Of a stretch of 64,000 nt of DNA, positions 17,136-32,623 are shown piece by piece. The stretch lies in the NCBI RefSeq assembly GCF_003003265.1, contig NZ_PVTL01000001.1:558001-622000 (forward strand), written 5' to 3'. The translations under genes were made by a program, and so were the position numbers. This DNA comes from Glaciihabitans tibetensis (GTDB lineage Bacteria; Actinomycetota; Actinomycetes; Actinomycetales; Microbacteriaceae). The first letter of the stretch is position 1, and every line of letters begins with the position of its first letter. The notes under the pieces are model-generated. The model did no database searches. It saw only the letters and a program-made list of their open reading frames with translations, and was not told the DNA's origin.

Positions 17136-18590
17136 ATGACAAACGTAACGACCGCCAAGGCACCCAAGCAGGTCGCGATCAATGACATCGGATCTGCTGA
17201 AGACTTTCTCGCCGCGGTCGAAAAGACTCTGAAGTTCTTCAACGACGGAGACCTCATCGAGGGAATCGTTGTAAAGATCGACCGCGACGAGGTTCTGCTC
17301 GACGTCGGTTACAAGACCGAGGGTGTAATCCCCTCCCGCGAACTTTCCATCAAGCATGACGTTGACCCGAGCGAAGTTGTTCAGGTCGGCGACAGCGTCG
17401 AGGCCCTTGTTCTCCAGAAGGAAGACAAAGAAGGCCGTCTCATCCTCTCCAAGAAGCGCGCTCAGTACGAGCGTGCATGGGGCGACGTAGAGAAGATCAA
17501 GGAAGCCGATGGTGTTGTCACCGGTTCCGTGATCGAGGTCGTCAAGGGTGGACTTATCGTCGACATCGGACTCCGTGGATTCCTCCCGGCATCGCTCATC
17601 GAGCTTCGTCGCGTCCGTGACCTCACGCCGTACCTCGGCCAGGAGATCGAAGCGAAAATCCTCGAGCTTGACAAGAACCGCAACAACGTCGTGCTGTCGC
17701 GTCGCGCCCTGCTTGAGCAGACGCAGAGCGAGAGCCGCACCACGTTCCTGAACAACCTGCACAAGGGTCAGGTCCGCAAGGGCGTTGTGTCCTCGATCGT
17801 CAACTTCGGTGCGTTCGTCGACCTTGGCGGCGTTGACGGACTCGTTCACGTGTCTGAGCTGTCCTGGAAGCACATCGAGCACGCCAGCGAGGTTGTCGAG
17901 GTTGGCCAGGAGGTCACCGTCGAGATCCTCGAGGTCGACCTCGAGCGCGAGCGCGTCTCCCTGTCGCTCAAGGCAACGCAGGAAGACCCGTGGCAGGTAT
18001 TCGCCCGCACCCACGCAATCGGTCAGGTTGCTCCGGGTAAGGTCACCAAGCTCGTTCCCTTCGGCGCGTTCGTTCGCGTTGCCGAGGGCATCGAGGGACT
18101 TGTGCACATCTCCGAGCTGTCGGGCAAGCACGTTGAGCTCGCCGAGCAGGTTGTTTCGGTTGGCGACGAGGTGTTCGTCAAGGTCATCGACATCGACCTC
18201 GAGCGTCGCCGCATCTCGCTCAGCCTCAAGCAGGCTAACGAGGGTGTTGACCCCGAGGGCACCGAGTTCGACCCGGCGCTCTACGGAATGCTCACCGAGT
18301 ACGACGACCAGGGCAACTACAAGTACCCCGAGGGATTCGACTCCGAGACCAACGAGTGGCGCGAGGGCTTCGAGTCCCAGCGCGAGAAGTGGGAGCAGGA
18401 CTACGCTGCAGCCCAGGCTCGTTGGGAAGCGCACAAGAAGCAGGTCGCGACCGCTGCCGCCGAGGAAGAGAACCCCACTTCTCCTGCAGCTGCCGGTTCG
18501 TCCTTCTCCAGCGACTCGACCGGCGCCGGCACTCTTGCCGACGACGAGTCGCTCGCAGCGCTGCGCGAGAAGCTGTCCAGCAACTCCTAA
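17136..18590 (+). CDS. rpsA: 30S ribosomal protein S1
   Basis: A 484-residue protein with four S1 RNA-binding domains, starting near residues 36, 122, 208 and 293 (repeated pattern GxVxxIVxFGAFVDL with VHxSELS). S1 binds mRNA on the small subunit and helps initiation. The C-terminal about 90 residues are acidic and then Ser/Ala/Glu-rich, as in other actinobacteria. ATG 17136 has no strong Shine-Dalgarno sequence (GGAGCACTAACTAC upstream). The gene is followed by a 17-bp repeat and a long terminator hairpin. Confidence 0.98.
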   Translation: MTNVTTAKAPKQVAINDIGSAEDFLAAVEKTLKFFNDGDLIEGIVVKIDRDEVLLDVGYKTEGVIPSRELSIKHDVDPSEVVQVGDSVEALVLQKEDKEGRLILSKKRAQYERAWGDVEKIKEADGVVTGSVIEVVKGGLIVDIGLRGFLPASLIELRRVRDLTPYLGQEIEAKILELDKNRNNVVLSRRALLEQTQSESRTTFLNNLHKGQVRKGVVSSIVNFGAFVDLGGVDGLVHVSELSWKHIEHASEVVEVGQEVTVEILEVDLERERVSLSLKATQEDPWQVFARTHAIGQVAPGKVTKLVPFGAFVRVAEGIEGLVHISELSGKHVELAEQVVSVGDEVFVKVIDIDLERRRISLSLKQANEGVDPEGTEFDPALYGMLTEYDDQGNYKYPEGFDSETNEWREGFESQREKWEQDYAAAQARWEAHKKQVATAAAEEENPTSPAAAGSSFSSDSTGAGTLADDESLAALREKLSSNS

Positions 18591-18624
18591 GCATGCGACT
18601 CGTACTGAGTCGGTGCGCACGGGT

Positions 18625-18675
18625 TAATGGTGCGTATCGAGTAACAGTGTGTATCGACTAACGGTGCGTATCGAG
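18625..18675 (+). repeat. Three tandem copies of a 17-bp repeat
   Basis: Units 18625-18641, 18642-18658 and 18659-18675 follow TAACGGTGCGTATCGAG; the middle copy differs at three or four bases. They lie between the rpsA stop and its terminator. The unit length equals that of the repeat at 13823, but the sequence is different. Confidence 0.85.
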
Positions 18676-18678
18676 TAA

Positions 18679-18714
18679 CAACAACGGCCGGTCCCTCGGG
18701 ACCGGCCGTTGTTG
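18679..18714 (+). terminator. Hairpin terminator after rpsA
   Basis: A perfect 17-bp inverted repeat, 18679-18695 with 18698-18714 (core CGGCCGGTCCC), with a minimal loop. No long T run follows, only GTTGTTGCGTT. Confidence 0.8.
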
Positions 18715-18775
18715 CGTTACCGCCCCGCTCAGGATGCACCGCGCCCGGAGTCGAGCCGAGGCATCCCGCACCCCC

Positions 18776-18781
18776 TAGCCT
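18776..18781 (+). promoter_or_regulatory. Probable -10 box of a leaderless coaE transcript
   Basis: TAGCCT ends 6 nt before ATG 18788; no ribosome site is present in between. Confidence 0.5.
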
Positions 18782-18787
18782 TGGTGC

Positions 18788-19411
18788 ATGCAACTCATTG
18801 GTCTCACCGGCGGAATCGCCTCGGGAAAATCCGTCGTCGCGGCGCGGTTAGCCGAACGGGGAGCAGTGGTGGTCGACGCCGATAAGCTCGCGCGCGAGGT
18901 GGTCGAGCCGGGTACCCCCGCTCTCGCCGCTATCGCGCGGCACTTCGGTCCCCGGGTAATCAGGGGTGACGGTTCTCTCGACCGGGCCGAACTCGGAGCC
19001 ATCGTCTTCGCGGACGAAACACAGCGAGAGGCACTGAACGCCATCACGCATCCCGCGGTCGGGGCGCGGGCGCGACAGCTCTTTGACGCGGCGGGCCGCG
19101 CCGACCCGGAGGCGGTCGTGGTCTACGACGTGCCGCTCCTCGTCGAGTCTGGCGCCGACCGCGCGAGTCAGTTCGACCGCGTTGTGGTGGTCCACGCCGA
19201 CGCCGAGACCAGGGTCGATCGGCTTGTCCATCTGCGCGGTATGACCGAAGCCGAAGCTCGCTCGCGCGTCGCGGCGCAGGCCACCGACGAGCAACGCCTC
19301 GCGATTGCCGACGTCGTGATCGACAGTTCGGGCAGTCTCGAGCAAACCCTCGAGCAGGCCGATGCGTTCTGGCGCACTCTTGCGCAGTACGGCGCGGCCC
19401 CTCAGCGGTAG
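18788..19411 (+). CDS. coaE: Dephospho-CoA kinase
   Basis: A 207-residue P-loop kinase that performs the last step of coenzyme A synthesis, phosphorylating the 3'-hydroxyl of dephospho-CoA. The Walker A motif is GGIASGKS (residues 8-15). VVDADKLAREVVEPG follows, the CoA-binding lid region has HPAVGARARQLF, and VYDVPLLVESG is the conserved central strand. It lies in the common actinobacterial order rpsA-coaE-uvrB. A second GrpB/UPF0157 domain, present in some actinobacterial CoaE proteins, is absent. Confidence 0.95.
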   Translation: MQLIGLTGGIASGKSVVAARLAERGAVVVDADKLAREVVEPGTPALAAIARHFGPRVIRGDGSLDRAELGAIVFADETQREALNAITHPAVGARARQLFDAAGRADPEAVVVYDVPLLVESGADRASQFDRVVVVHADAETRVDRLVHLRGMTEAEARSRVAAQATDEQRLAIADVVIDSSGSLEQTLEQADAFWRTLAQYGAAPQR

Positions 19412-19480
19412 CGGGTCTCACGCAGGGGGCGGCCAGTTCCGCTGCGGGCGCACTCGACCGCGACTGTCGGTGGTGATCCG

Positions 19481-19486
19481 TAAGCT
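19481..19486 (+). promoter_or_regulatory. Probable -10 box of a leaderless uvrB transcript
   Basis: TAAGCT ends 6 nt before ATG 19493. I see no actinobacterial LexA box of the TCGAAC-N4-GTTCGA type in the 80 bp upstream. Confidence 0.45.
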
Positions 19487-19492
19487 TGGAGA

Positions 19493-21545
<2,053 letters not shown>

Positions 21546-21559
<14 letters not shown>

Positions 21560-21581
21560 CGCGACGCCACCTGAGGTAGCG
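21546..21581 (+). repeat. 20-bp tandem duplication at the end of uvrB
   Basis: GCCACCTGAGGTAGCG occurs at 21546-21561 and again at 21566-21581. The first copy contains the last codons and TAG stop of uvrB; the second is non-coding. Confidence 0.8.
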
Positions 21582-21621
21582 ACGTGCCTGCCGCAGCGGC
21601 GGATGGCCGTCGTTCCTGGGG

Positions 21622-22686
21622 TCAGCGGGACGTGTTGACCTCGGGGGCCAGGAGCCCAGGGAACTCGTGGATGTCAATGAGCGAGTTCACCATGGTTGCC
21701 CACGGAAACTTCGCCGCGCGGGCTCGCGCTTCGCTGCGCCGCTCGTCCACACGGCGGGCGAGCACGCGCTGAACTCCGTCGGCGATCGCGCTCCCGTTGG
21801 CGGCAGTGAGTTCTCCGGAGCCCTGCACCACGGAAGCGGCGTCGGAGGTTGCGGTTGCTACCACCGGGGTGCCCGCCGCGAGAGCCTCCAGCGCTCCCAT
21901 CCCGTCGATGCCTCTGTCCCCGCGTCCGGGACTGAGCGCAACGTCCACGTTTGCCAGCAGCACGGCGAGCTGTCGGGCGTCATCAACCCGCTCAGCGACC
22001 GTCACGGGCAGCGTCTCCGCTCGGCGGGCAAGTCTGCCGCTGAGCACGCCCTCGCCCGCCAGCACCAGCCGGGCGTCGACCCCGCGACCTAGGAGCACCC
22101 CCAGGGCGTCCAGGCTCAGCGCGGGTGCTCCGCGCCGCGTGAGACCGCCCACGTGAACGAGAAGAACCTGGGCGCCTCCGGAGAAACGGTCCCGGGCGGG
22201 CTGTGACCAGCGCAGCGGGGAGAACTCTGCGAGGTCAACGCCGGGCGCCACCGCTGTGTGTCGCGAAGGCGGCAGATCGAGAGAGGCGTTACCGGACGGC
22301 GTTGGGGAGCCCGAGGCGCCCTGCGGCGGCGCGACAAGGTCAGAGGACAAAACGACCGTCGGAATGTCCCGTTCCCGCGCCCACTCCTCCACCACGCGGC
22401 GAGTCAAACGGTCAGATATCTCAATCCGATCCGGCGCAAGCTGGTTGAGGAGATCGAGGATCGCAAATCCGACGGGCACAAACGAGCGGCGTCCGGCAAC
22501 CGAGGGCAGGCCTGGCAGCGTGATGTGCGTGCCCGTCGGAGTTGCCCGACGGAGTTCCACGGGGCCTGGCCCGACCAGAAAGAACTCGTGGCCCGCGCGC
22601 TGGTAACCCGCTCCGAGATGCCGTAACGCCGTCGAGAAGCCGTCTGACGGGGAACGATAGAAACTCGCGACGTGCACAATACGCAT
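21622..22686 (-). CDS. GT-B glycosyltransferase, family 1/4 type
   Basis: A 354-residue protein starting [19 protein letters not shown], a typical GT4 N-terminal Rossmann start with a glycine-rich loop. The C-terminal domain has [14 protein letters not shown] (donor-site start), [12 protein letters not shown], and [17 protein letters not shown], the E-x7-E-like nucleotide-sugar region. It probably transfers a sugar to a lipid or cell-surface acceptor at the cytoplasmic membrane face. ATG 22686 has a CATAAT box 6 nt upstream on its strand. It sits antisense between uvrB and uvrA, so it is probably functionally unrelated to repair. Confidence 0.85.
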   Translation of the reverse strand: MRIVHVASFYRSPSDGFSTALRHLGAGYQRAGHEFFLVGPGPVELRRATPTGTHITLPGLPSVAGRRSFVPVGFAILDLLNQLAPDRIEISDRLTRRVVEEWARERDIPTVVLSSDLVAPPQGASGSPTPSGNASLDLPPSRHTAVAPGVDLAEFSPLRWSQPARDRFSGGAQVLLVHVGGLTRRGAPALSLDALGVLLGRGVDARLVLAGEGVLSGRLARRAETLPVTVAERVDDARQLAVLLANVDVALSPGRGDRGIDGMGALEALAAGTPVVATATSDAASVVQGSGELTAANGSAIADGVQRVLARRVDERRSEARARAAKFPWATMVNSLIDIHEFPGLLAPEVNTSR

Positions 22687-22692
22687 CAGGCC

Positions 22693-22698
22693 ATTATG
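22693..22698 (-). promoter_or_regulatory. Probable -10 box of a leaderless GT4-gene transcript
   Basis: On the minus strand CATAAT ends 6 nt before ATG 22686. Confidence 0.4.
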
Positions 22699-22775
22699 GC
22701 TGCGGGTCAAACGACCGCGCACCCTCGTCCTTCCGCCCCCAGCGGAAACGGTCAGGCAATGTCAGAGGCCCTCCG

Positions 22776-22781
22776 TAGAAT
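22776..22781 (+). promoter_or_regulatory. Probable -10 box of a leaderless uvrA transcript
   Basis: TAGAAT lies 7 nt before GTG 22789. This supports GTG 22789 as the real start, rather than upstream ATGs at 22672 or 22759. Confidence 0.55.
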
Positions 22782-22788
22782 TACTAGA

Positions 22789-25656
<2,868 letters not shown>

Positions 25657-25738
25657 TCGCCGTGTGGCGCCCGCGGTCCCCATCGCGGGCGCGCCGACCA
25701 CCGGATGCGCGAAAGGATCAGGAAGGAACAGACGCGAC

Positions 25739-27892
25739 ATGGCCGACACCGTCAGCTACCGGCCGAGCGCCGGAGAGATACCCACCTCGCCGGGCGTTTA
25801 CCGTTTCCGGGACGACTCGGGCCGCGTGCTCTATGTGGGCAAGGCGAAGAACCTGCGCGCACGGCTGGCAAACTACTTTGCTCCGCTCGCGACGTTGCAC
25901 GAACGTACCCGGCGAATGGTCCTGGCAGCATCGTCGGTCAGCTGGACCGTGGTGGGAACCGAATTCGAGGCGCTCCAGCTGGAATTCACCTGGATCAAGG
26001 AGTTCAACCCGCCGTTCAACGTCCAATTTCGTGACGACAAGTCTTATCCCTATCTGGCCGTGACGCTGCGCGACGAGGTGCCTCGTGTTCTGGTAACCCG
26101 CAATCGCAATCTCAAGGGCGCGCGCTACTTCGGGCCGTACACGAAGGTCTGGGCGATCAAGGACACCGTCGACGTGATGCTCAAGGTATTTCCGATGCGC
26201 AGCTGCTCGGACGCCACCTACAAGCGTGCCGCACAGACCGGCCGGCCCTGCCTCCTCGGTGACATCGGCAAATGCGCAGCGCCCTGCGTCGGGCGCGTCA
26301 GCAAGGAAGAACACAAGTCGATCGCCCTCGATTTCGCTTCGTTCATGGCCGGTAACGATCGAAGCTACACGGCGTCGATCACAAAAAAGATGCAGGGAGC
26401 GGCGGCCGAGTTCGACTACGAATCGGCGGCACGGTACCGTGACCAGCTCGGCGCGATGGACACTGCCCTGTCCAAGAGTGCGGTAGTGCTCGCTGACGGC
26501 ATCGACGCAGACATCTTCGGCATAGCCCACGATGAACTCGCCGCCGCGGTGCAACAGTTCATCGTGCGCGGAGGGCGTATCCGGGGCGTGCGCAGCTGGG
26601 TCGTGGACAAAGAACTCGACGTTGATCTGCCCGAGCTGGTCGAGATTGTTCTCCAGAACGCGTACGAGGACGGCATGTTGCCCCCGCGCGAGATCCTTGT
26701 ACCGGTGCTCCCCGAGGACCACGCAGAGCTGGAGGAGCTCCTCACTGGCGTGCGGGGTGCTGCGCCGGGTCATGCGGGAATCTCCAACGGGCTGGCAGAG
26801 ATCGACGATGTTGAAGACGGCGATGAGCAGGTGGATGTCTTGTCCGCAGGTCCCTCTGCCGACCGAGGCAATGTCGACCGGCGTGGAAACTTTGTTCCCG
26901 GCACTGACGTGCGTGGCGTCGACATCGACGGCCCGCCCCGGCGCAGCGGGGGACGGGTGAGCGTGCGTGTCGCCCAGCGTGGGGATAAGGCGGCGCTGGC
27001 GCAGACAGTGGCGACGAACGCGAAGAATGCCCTCATGCTGTACAAAACCCGACGAAGCGGTGATTTCGTCGCGCGGTCGCAGGCCCTCGCGGACATTCAG
27101 GAAGCGCTCGGTATGAGCGAGGCTCCGTTGCGAATGGAATGCTACGACGTATCGCACCTCAGCGGGACGAACATTGTCGCCTCGATGGTCGTGTTTGAGG
27201 ATGGCCTGCCACGCAAAGACCAGTACCGCAGGTTCAGCATCGCTGATTCGACCGACGACACCGAGTCGATCTATCAGACCCTCTCGCGGCGTCTTGCGCA
27301 CCTCGAACTCGACACGGCGAAGGTCGAGGGCGCACCGGCGGAGCCCGATGCCACAAAGCGACTCGGCACCCCTCCGGAAACGGGGGTCGGGGGAGAGGCT
27401 TTGCTGAGCGCGCATGCGGACGTTGGGGTGGTGACGGAACCGGCGCCGCGTCCGCGTTTTGCCTACCGCCCCAATCTGCTAATCGTCGACGGCGGACAGC
27501 CCCAGGTCGCGGCCGCACAGAGGGCATTGGATGACGCCGGTGTCACGGGCATTGCCCTGTGCGGCATTGCCAAACGGCTTGAAGAGATCTGGCTGCCCGA
27601 CTCCGACTTTCCGGTGATCCTGCCGCGCAACAGCGACGCGCTTTTCCTGTTTCAGCGAATCCGCGACGAAGCGCACCGGTTCGCAATCACGTACCAACGG
27701 CAGCGGCGCTCGAGTGACATCACGTCTTCGCTTGCCGACATCCCCGGGCTCGGCCCCGCACGCGTTCGCGAGTTGCTGCGACACTTCGGCTCCGTGACTC
27801 GGCTGCGGGCCGCGAAGGTCGAGAATATCGCCGAGGTGAAGGGCGTTGGAGAGCGGCTGGCGAATCAGATCTACGAGAGCCTGCGGTCGTAA
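25739..27892 (+). CDS. uvrC: Excinuclease ABC subunit C, with two long inserts
   Basis: A 717-residue dual-incision nuclease; most UvrC proteins are 600-650. The GIY-YIG domain is at about 18-95 ([16 protein letters not shown]), the UVR motif near 215-240, the RNase H-like nuclease follows ([10 protein letters not shown] and [10 protein letters not shown] for the acidic residues), and helix-hairpin-helix motifs lie at the C-terminus ([22 protein letters not shown]). Residues about 346-405 and 528-572 are Asp/Gly/Pro/Ala-rich extra segments, the second inside the RNase H-like domain. ATG 25739 follows AGGAAGGA and precedes the conserved domain. Confidence 0.96.
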   Translation: MADTVSYRPSAGEIPTSPGVYRFRDDSGRVLYVGKAKNLRARLANYFAPLATLHERTRRMVLAASSVSWTVVGTEFEALQLEFTWIKEFNPPFNVQFRDDKSYPYLAVTLRDEVPRVLVTRNRNLKGARYFGPYTKVWAIKDTVDVMLKVFPMRSCSDATYKRAAQTGRPCLLGDIGKCAAPCVGRVSKEEHKSIALDFASFMAGNDRSYTASITKKMQGAAAEFDYESAARYRDQLGAMDTALSKSAVVLADGIDADIFGIAHDELAAAVQQFIVRGGRIRGVRSWVVDKELDVDLPELVEIVLQNAYEDGMLPPREILVPVLPEDHAELEELLTGVRGAAPGHAGISNGLAEIDDVEDGDEQVDVLSAGPSADRGNVDRRGNFVPGTDVRGVDIDGPPRRSGGRVSVRVAQRGDKAALAQTVATNAKNALMLYKTRRSGDFVARSQALADIQEALGMSEAPLRMECYDVSHLSGTNIVASMVVFEDGLPRKDQYRRFSIADSTDDTESIYQTLSRRLAHLELDTAKVEGAPAEPDATKRLGTPPETGVGGEALLSAHADVGVVTEPAPRPRFAYRPNLLIVDGGQPQVAAAQRALDDAGVTGIALCGIAKRLEEIWLPDSDFPVILPRNSDALFLFQRIRDEAHRFAITYQRQRRSSDITSSLADIPGLGPARVRELLRHFGSVTRLRAAKVENIAEVKGVGERLANQIYESLRS

Positions 27893-27960
27893 GCGCATCG
27901 GCGTGGCGCCCGATAAACTAGGCCAACCCATCATCATGCGATCGAAGGCCTGAGAATCAT

Positions 27961-28836
27961 ATGAGCGCCGAATCCGAACGGCAGGAAATGCTGATCGTCA
28001 CCGGGATGTCCGGCGCAGGCAGGTCCACCGTCGGCAACGCCCTCGAAGACCTTGGCTGGTACGTCGTCGACAACCTCCCGCCGCAGATGCTGAGGCCCCT
28101 GGTTGATCTCGCCGGCCACGCCGGTACTGCTCTTCCCAAGGTTGCGGCGATTGTCGATGTGCGTGGCGGCAAGCTCTTCGCGGACGTCCGCGAAGCAGTG
28201 CAGTGGCTTCGCGACAACGCCCGCGTGCGGGTGCTATTTCTCGACGCCACCGATAGTGCGCTCGTGCGACGGTTTGAGCAGGTACGCAGGCCCCACCCCC
28301 TGCAGGGCGACGGAACGCTTCTCGACGGCATCGGCGCCGAGCGGGAACGCATGCAGGAACTCCGGGCGGGTAGCGACATCGTCATCGACACATCCGAACT
28401 CAACATTCATCAACTCGCCACAACCATCCTCGAGAAATTCGCCGAGGAGGACACGCCCGGGGTGCAGGTCACCATTTTGAGTTTCGGATTCAAGTACGGA
28501 CTGCCCGCCGATGCCGACATGGTGGCCGACATGCGCTTCCTGCCCAATCCGTTCTGGCTCCCGGAACTGAAGGCCCACACCGGTCTGGATAACGAAGTGA
28601 GCGACTACGTGCTCGGTCAGGATGGGGTCGAGGAATTTCTCAACAACTACACCGCAGCGTTGGCGCCAGTGCTGTCCGGCTATCAGCGTGAGAACAAGAG
28701 ACACGCTACGATCGCCATAGGGTGCACAGGAGGAAAGCATCGATCCGTGGCTGTCGCCGAGAAACTCGGCGCCCTGGTTCGAAGCCTTCCGGGCGTCGCG
28801 GTCAGCGTGAAGCACCGTGACCTGGGCCGCGAATAG
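27961..28836 (+). CDS. rapZ: RapZ/YvcJ family nucleotide-binding protein
   Basis: A 291-residue P-loop protein with GMSGAGRST (residues 15-23) as Walker A (Arg in place of the usual Lys), VVDNLPPQML, and the conserved C-terminal GCTGGKHRSVAVAE. In enterobacteria RapZ controls glmS through small RNAs; in Gram-positives the homologue is a nucleotide-hydrolysing regulator of unclear target. The order uvrC-rapZ-whiA is an actinobacterial hallmark, although the yvcK gene often found between rapZ and whiA is missing here. Confidence 0.95.
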   Translation: MSAESERQEMLIVTGMSGAGRSTVGNALEDLGWYVVDNLPPQMLRPLVDLAGHAGTALPKVAAIVDVRGGKLFADVREAVQWLRDNARVRVLFLDATDSALVRRFEQVRRPHPLQGDGTLLDGIGAERERMQELRAGSDIVIDTSELNIHQLATTILEKFAEEDTPGVQVTILSFGFKYGLPADADMVADMRFLPNPFWLPELKAHTGLDNEVSDYVLGQDGVEEFLNNYTAALAPVLSGYQRENKRHATIAIGCTGGKHRSVAVAEKLGALVRSLPGVAVSVKHRDLGRE

Positions 28837-28896
28837 CCTGCCTCTTCGGCGTTGTTCGATGTGCGCCCTCCCGAGAATTAGAAAAGGAAACACCCT

Positions 28897-29877
28897 GTGG
28901 CTTTAACCAGTGATGTCAAGGACGAACTTTCCAAGGTTGAGGTGAGCAAGACCACCGTACGGGCGGCCGAGCTCGCCACAATCCTGCGGTTCGCGGGCGG
29001 GCTGCACATGATCTCCGGGCGCATCGCCGTCGAGGCCGAACTCGACACCGCCGTGCTCGGCCGTCGTGTTCGCAAGGACCTTGCCGAACTCTATGGCGTC
29101 CGCAGCGAGATCTCCGTTGTGTCCCCAACGGCACAGCGCCGTACCAGTCACTTCCTCGTGCGAGTGCTGGAGGGTGGCGAGACCCTGGCCCGACAGACCG
29201 GCCTGCTTGACGCACGTCGACGCCCGATTCGTGGACTGCCGAACAAGCTGACCACGGGCTCGCGCGAAGAACTCGCCGCGGTATGGCGTGGAGCCTTCCT
29301 CGCCCACGGCACACTGACCGACCCGGGTCGCAGCGCAGCCCTGGAGGTAACCTGCCCGGGCAACGAGGCCGCGATGGCTCTCGTCGGTGCCGCCGGTCGT
29401 CTCAAGATCCAGGCCAAGGCGCGCGAGGTTCGGGGTGTGCACCGAGTGGTGATTCGAGACGGCGAGGCAATCGGAGCGATGCTCGTCACCATGGGCGCCG
29501 TGCACAGCGTGGTCTCGTGGGACGAGATGCGCCAGCGACGCGAGGTGCGCGCGACCGCCAACCGTCTGGTCAACTTCGACGACGCGAACCTCCGCCGCTC
29601 TGCCCAGGCCGCGGTGGCGGCCTGCTCCCGCGTGGAGCGAGCGCTGGAGATCCTCGAGGGACAGGTTCCTGAACACCTCCGCTATGCGGGGGAGCTGCGG
29701 CTGCGGTTCCGCGACTCGAGCCTGGACGAGCTCGGCCATCATGCGGAGCCCCCCATGACCAAGGATGCCGTCGCCGGCAGGATCCGGCGCCTCCTGGCGA
29801 TGGCAGACAAACATGCTTCGGACACCGGAATTCCCGGAACGGATGCCAACCTGCCACCCGACCTGGACGACGTCTAA
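28897..29877 (+). CDS. whiA: WhiA DNA-binding regulator
   Basis: A 326-residue protein with an N-terminal LAGLIDADG-like domain that has lost endonuclease residues, and a C-terminal helix-turn-helix (about 225-310: [18 protein letters not shown], then [14 protein letters not shown]). WhiA controls division and sporulation in Streptomyces and is kept in non-sporulating actinobacteria. GTG 28897 follows AAAAGGAAACACCCT. About 60 bp separate it from rapZ. Confidence 0.95.
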   Translation: MALTSDVKDELSKVEVSKTTVRAAELATILRFAGGLHMISGRIAVEAELDTAVLGRRVRKDLAELYGVRSEISVVSPTAQRRTSHFLVRVLEGGETLARQTGLLDARRRPIRGLPNKLTTGSREELAAVWRGAFLAHGTLTDPGRSAALEVTCPGNEAAMALVGAAGRLKIQAKAREVRGVHRVVIRDGEAIGAMLVTMGAVHSVVSWDEMRQRREVRATANRLVNFDDANLRRSAQAAVAACSRVERALEILEGQVPEHLRYAGELRLRFRDSSLDELGHHAEPPMTKDAVAGRIRRLLAMADKHASDTGIPGTDANLPPDLDDV

Positions 29878-29997
29878 CGGGTCTCGTGCTCCGTCTCAGC
29901 GATCTGCGGGCACCCGCGCGGTGCCGAGGATTAGACTGAGCGGGTTCCGCCGTGCTTTGAGACGGTGGATCGGGGCCTACCCCTAGGAGAGATAACC

Positions 29998-30290
29998 ATG
30001 GCTGAATACACCCTTCCGGACCTCCCTTACGACTATGCAGCACTCGAACCGCGCGTCAGCGGCACGATCATGGAGCTGCACCACGACAAGCGTCACTCGA
30101 CCTCGGTAATTGGGGCCGACGCTGCTATCGCGTCTCCGGCTGGGGCCCGGCGGCCACGCCAATCCTCGACTACCTGATTGTCAAAGTCGACTACGTCACA
30201 GCATTCCGGAACATCGTGAATTGGGAGAACGTGCAGGCGCGGTTCACCGCAGTCCGCGACAATTCAACCGGGCTACTGGTACTGTCGTAA
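29998..30290 (+). pseudogene. sodA: Superoxide dismutase (Mn/Fe) pseudogene
   Basis: From ATG 29998, after a good AGGAGA site, the first about 38 residues read as Sod[19 protein letters not shown], then [15 protein letters not shown]. The frame then drifts and stops at about 30177. In another frame, about 30161-30255, the normal C-terminus appears: VDYVTAFRNIVNWENVQARF. The middle of the gene, about 120 codons including the His, Asp and His metal ligands (DVWEH motif), is deleted. In the N-part the first metal His survives, but the usual later His and Tyr are Arg and Ser. The product cannot be an active enzyme. Confidence 0.9.
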
Positions 30291-30322
30291 GTGCAATAAA
30301 CAGGCTTTGGCCGGGACTTTAG

Positions 30323-31396
<1,074 letters not shown>

Positions 31397-31405
31397 GTCG
31401 TAGCC

Positions 31406-32623
31406 GTGTCGCTTCGCACTCTCGATAGTCTCGGGCAACTCTCCGGCAAGACCGTTCTCGTTCGCTGTGATCTGAACGTTCCGTTGAAAGACGGAGAGAT
31501 CACGGATGACGGGCGGATTCGCGCCTCGGTGCCCACTCTGAACGCACTGCTCAACGCTGGTGCTCGTGTTGTTGTGGTCTCCCACCTTGGGCGCCCGAAG
31601 GGTGAACCGGAAGCCAAATACTCTCTGGCACCGGTCGCCCTTCGCCTGAGCGAGTTGCTCGGCAAGGCTGTCGTTTTTGCGAGCGACACGGTTGGTCCCT
31701 CCGCAACTGCGGCGGTGGCCGACCTCGAGCAGAACGGCATCGTTCTGCTGGAAAATCTTCGCTTCAACGCCGCTGAGACCAGCAAGGTGGACGAGGAGCG
31801 CGCAGCGTTCGCCGCTTCTCTCGCCGCCTTCGCTGATGCATTTGTCTCCGACGGTTTTGGTGTTGTGCACCGCAAACAGGCGAGCGTGTTTGAGCTTGCC
31901 CAGGCGCTCCCCAGCGCTGCCGGGCTCCTTATCGAACAGGAGCTCTCCGTGCTGGAGCGCCTCACCACGAGCCCAGAGGCGCCGTACGCGGTTGTCCTTG
32001 GCGGTTCGAAGGTTTCAGACAAGCTCGACGTCATCGGCGCCCTTCTTCCCAAGGTAAACACTTTGCTCGTTGGTGGAGGGATGCTGTTCACATTCCTCGC
32101 TGCTCTCGGCCACAAGGTGGGCGCGAGCCTGCTGGAGGCTGACCAGATCGACAACGTGAAGGGCTACCTCGCGGAAGCGGAGAAGCTCGGCATCGAGATC
32201 ATCCTGCCGACGGACATCGTTGTGGCCTCCAAGTTCGGGGCCGACGCCGAGTTCGTCACGACAGCAGCGGACGCCATCGAAGAAACACCGTTCGGTGCAT
32301 CGGGCCTCGGCCTCGACATTGGACCAGACAGCGCGGCGCGATTTGCCGAAGTTATCGCCGGGTCAAAAACGGTGTTCTGGAACGGCCCGATGGGTGTGTT
32401 CGAGTTGGCGCCCTTCGCTGCGGGAACCAAAGCAGTCGCGGACGCTCTCACCCGTATGGACGGCCTTGGGGTCGTTGGTGGTGGCGATTCCGCCGCCGCA
32501 GTTCGTGCACTGGGCTTCAGTGACGATCAGTTTGGTCACATTTCGACCGGCGGCGGTGCGAGCCTTGAGTTCCTCGAGGGCAAGCGACTCCCCGGACTGG
32601 AGGTCCTCGGATGGCAAGCGTAA
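31406..32623 (+). CDS. pgk: Phosphoglycerate kinase
   Basis: A 405-residue two-lobed kinase making ATP and 3-phosphoglycerate. The substrate-site RCDLNVPLKDG (residues 20-30), SHLGRPKG, the VVLGGSKVSDKL hinge, and the nucleotide loop GVVGGGDSAAA are present. GTG start 31406 lies 9 bp after the gap stop. The 3' end overlaps tpiA by 13 bp, so the three glycolytic genes form one transcript. Confidence 0.98.
   Translation: MSLRTLDSLGQLSGKTVLVRCDLNVPLKDGEITDDGRIRASVPTLNALLNAGARVVVVSHLGRPKGEPEAKYSLAPVALRLSELLGKAVVFASDTVGPSATAAVADLEQNGIVLLENLRFNAAETSKVDEERAAFAASLAAFADAFVSDGFGVVHRKQASVFELAQALPSAAGLLIEQELSVLERLTTSPEAPYAVVLGGSKVSDKLDVIGALLPKVNTLLVGGGMLFTFLAALGHKVGASLLEADQIDNVKGYLAEAEKLGIEIILPTDIVVASKFGADAEFVTTAADAIEETPFGASGLGLDIGPDSAARFAEVIAGSKTVFWNGPMGVFELAPFAAGTKAVADALTRMDGLGVVGGGDSAAAVRALGFSDDQFGHISTGGGASLEFLEGKRLPGLEVLGWQA

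Noticed and set aside
17109..18620. 503-codon open frame antisense to rpsA
   Set aside because: Repeated LDVD/LDVLVxL blocks are reverse images of the S1 repeats.
19412..19492. SOS (LexA) box before uvrB
   Set aside because: No TCGAAC-N4-GTTCGA-like dyad could be found here, nor within 120 bp upstream of uvrA.
25718..27415. 565-codon open frame antisense to uvrC
   Set aside because: No domain, and it spans the uvrC start region; uvrC is certain.
29998..30177. Intact small SOD-like gene
   Set aside because: The frame turns to unrelated residues after about 38 codons, and the true C-terminus is found later in another frame, so it is a pseudogene.
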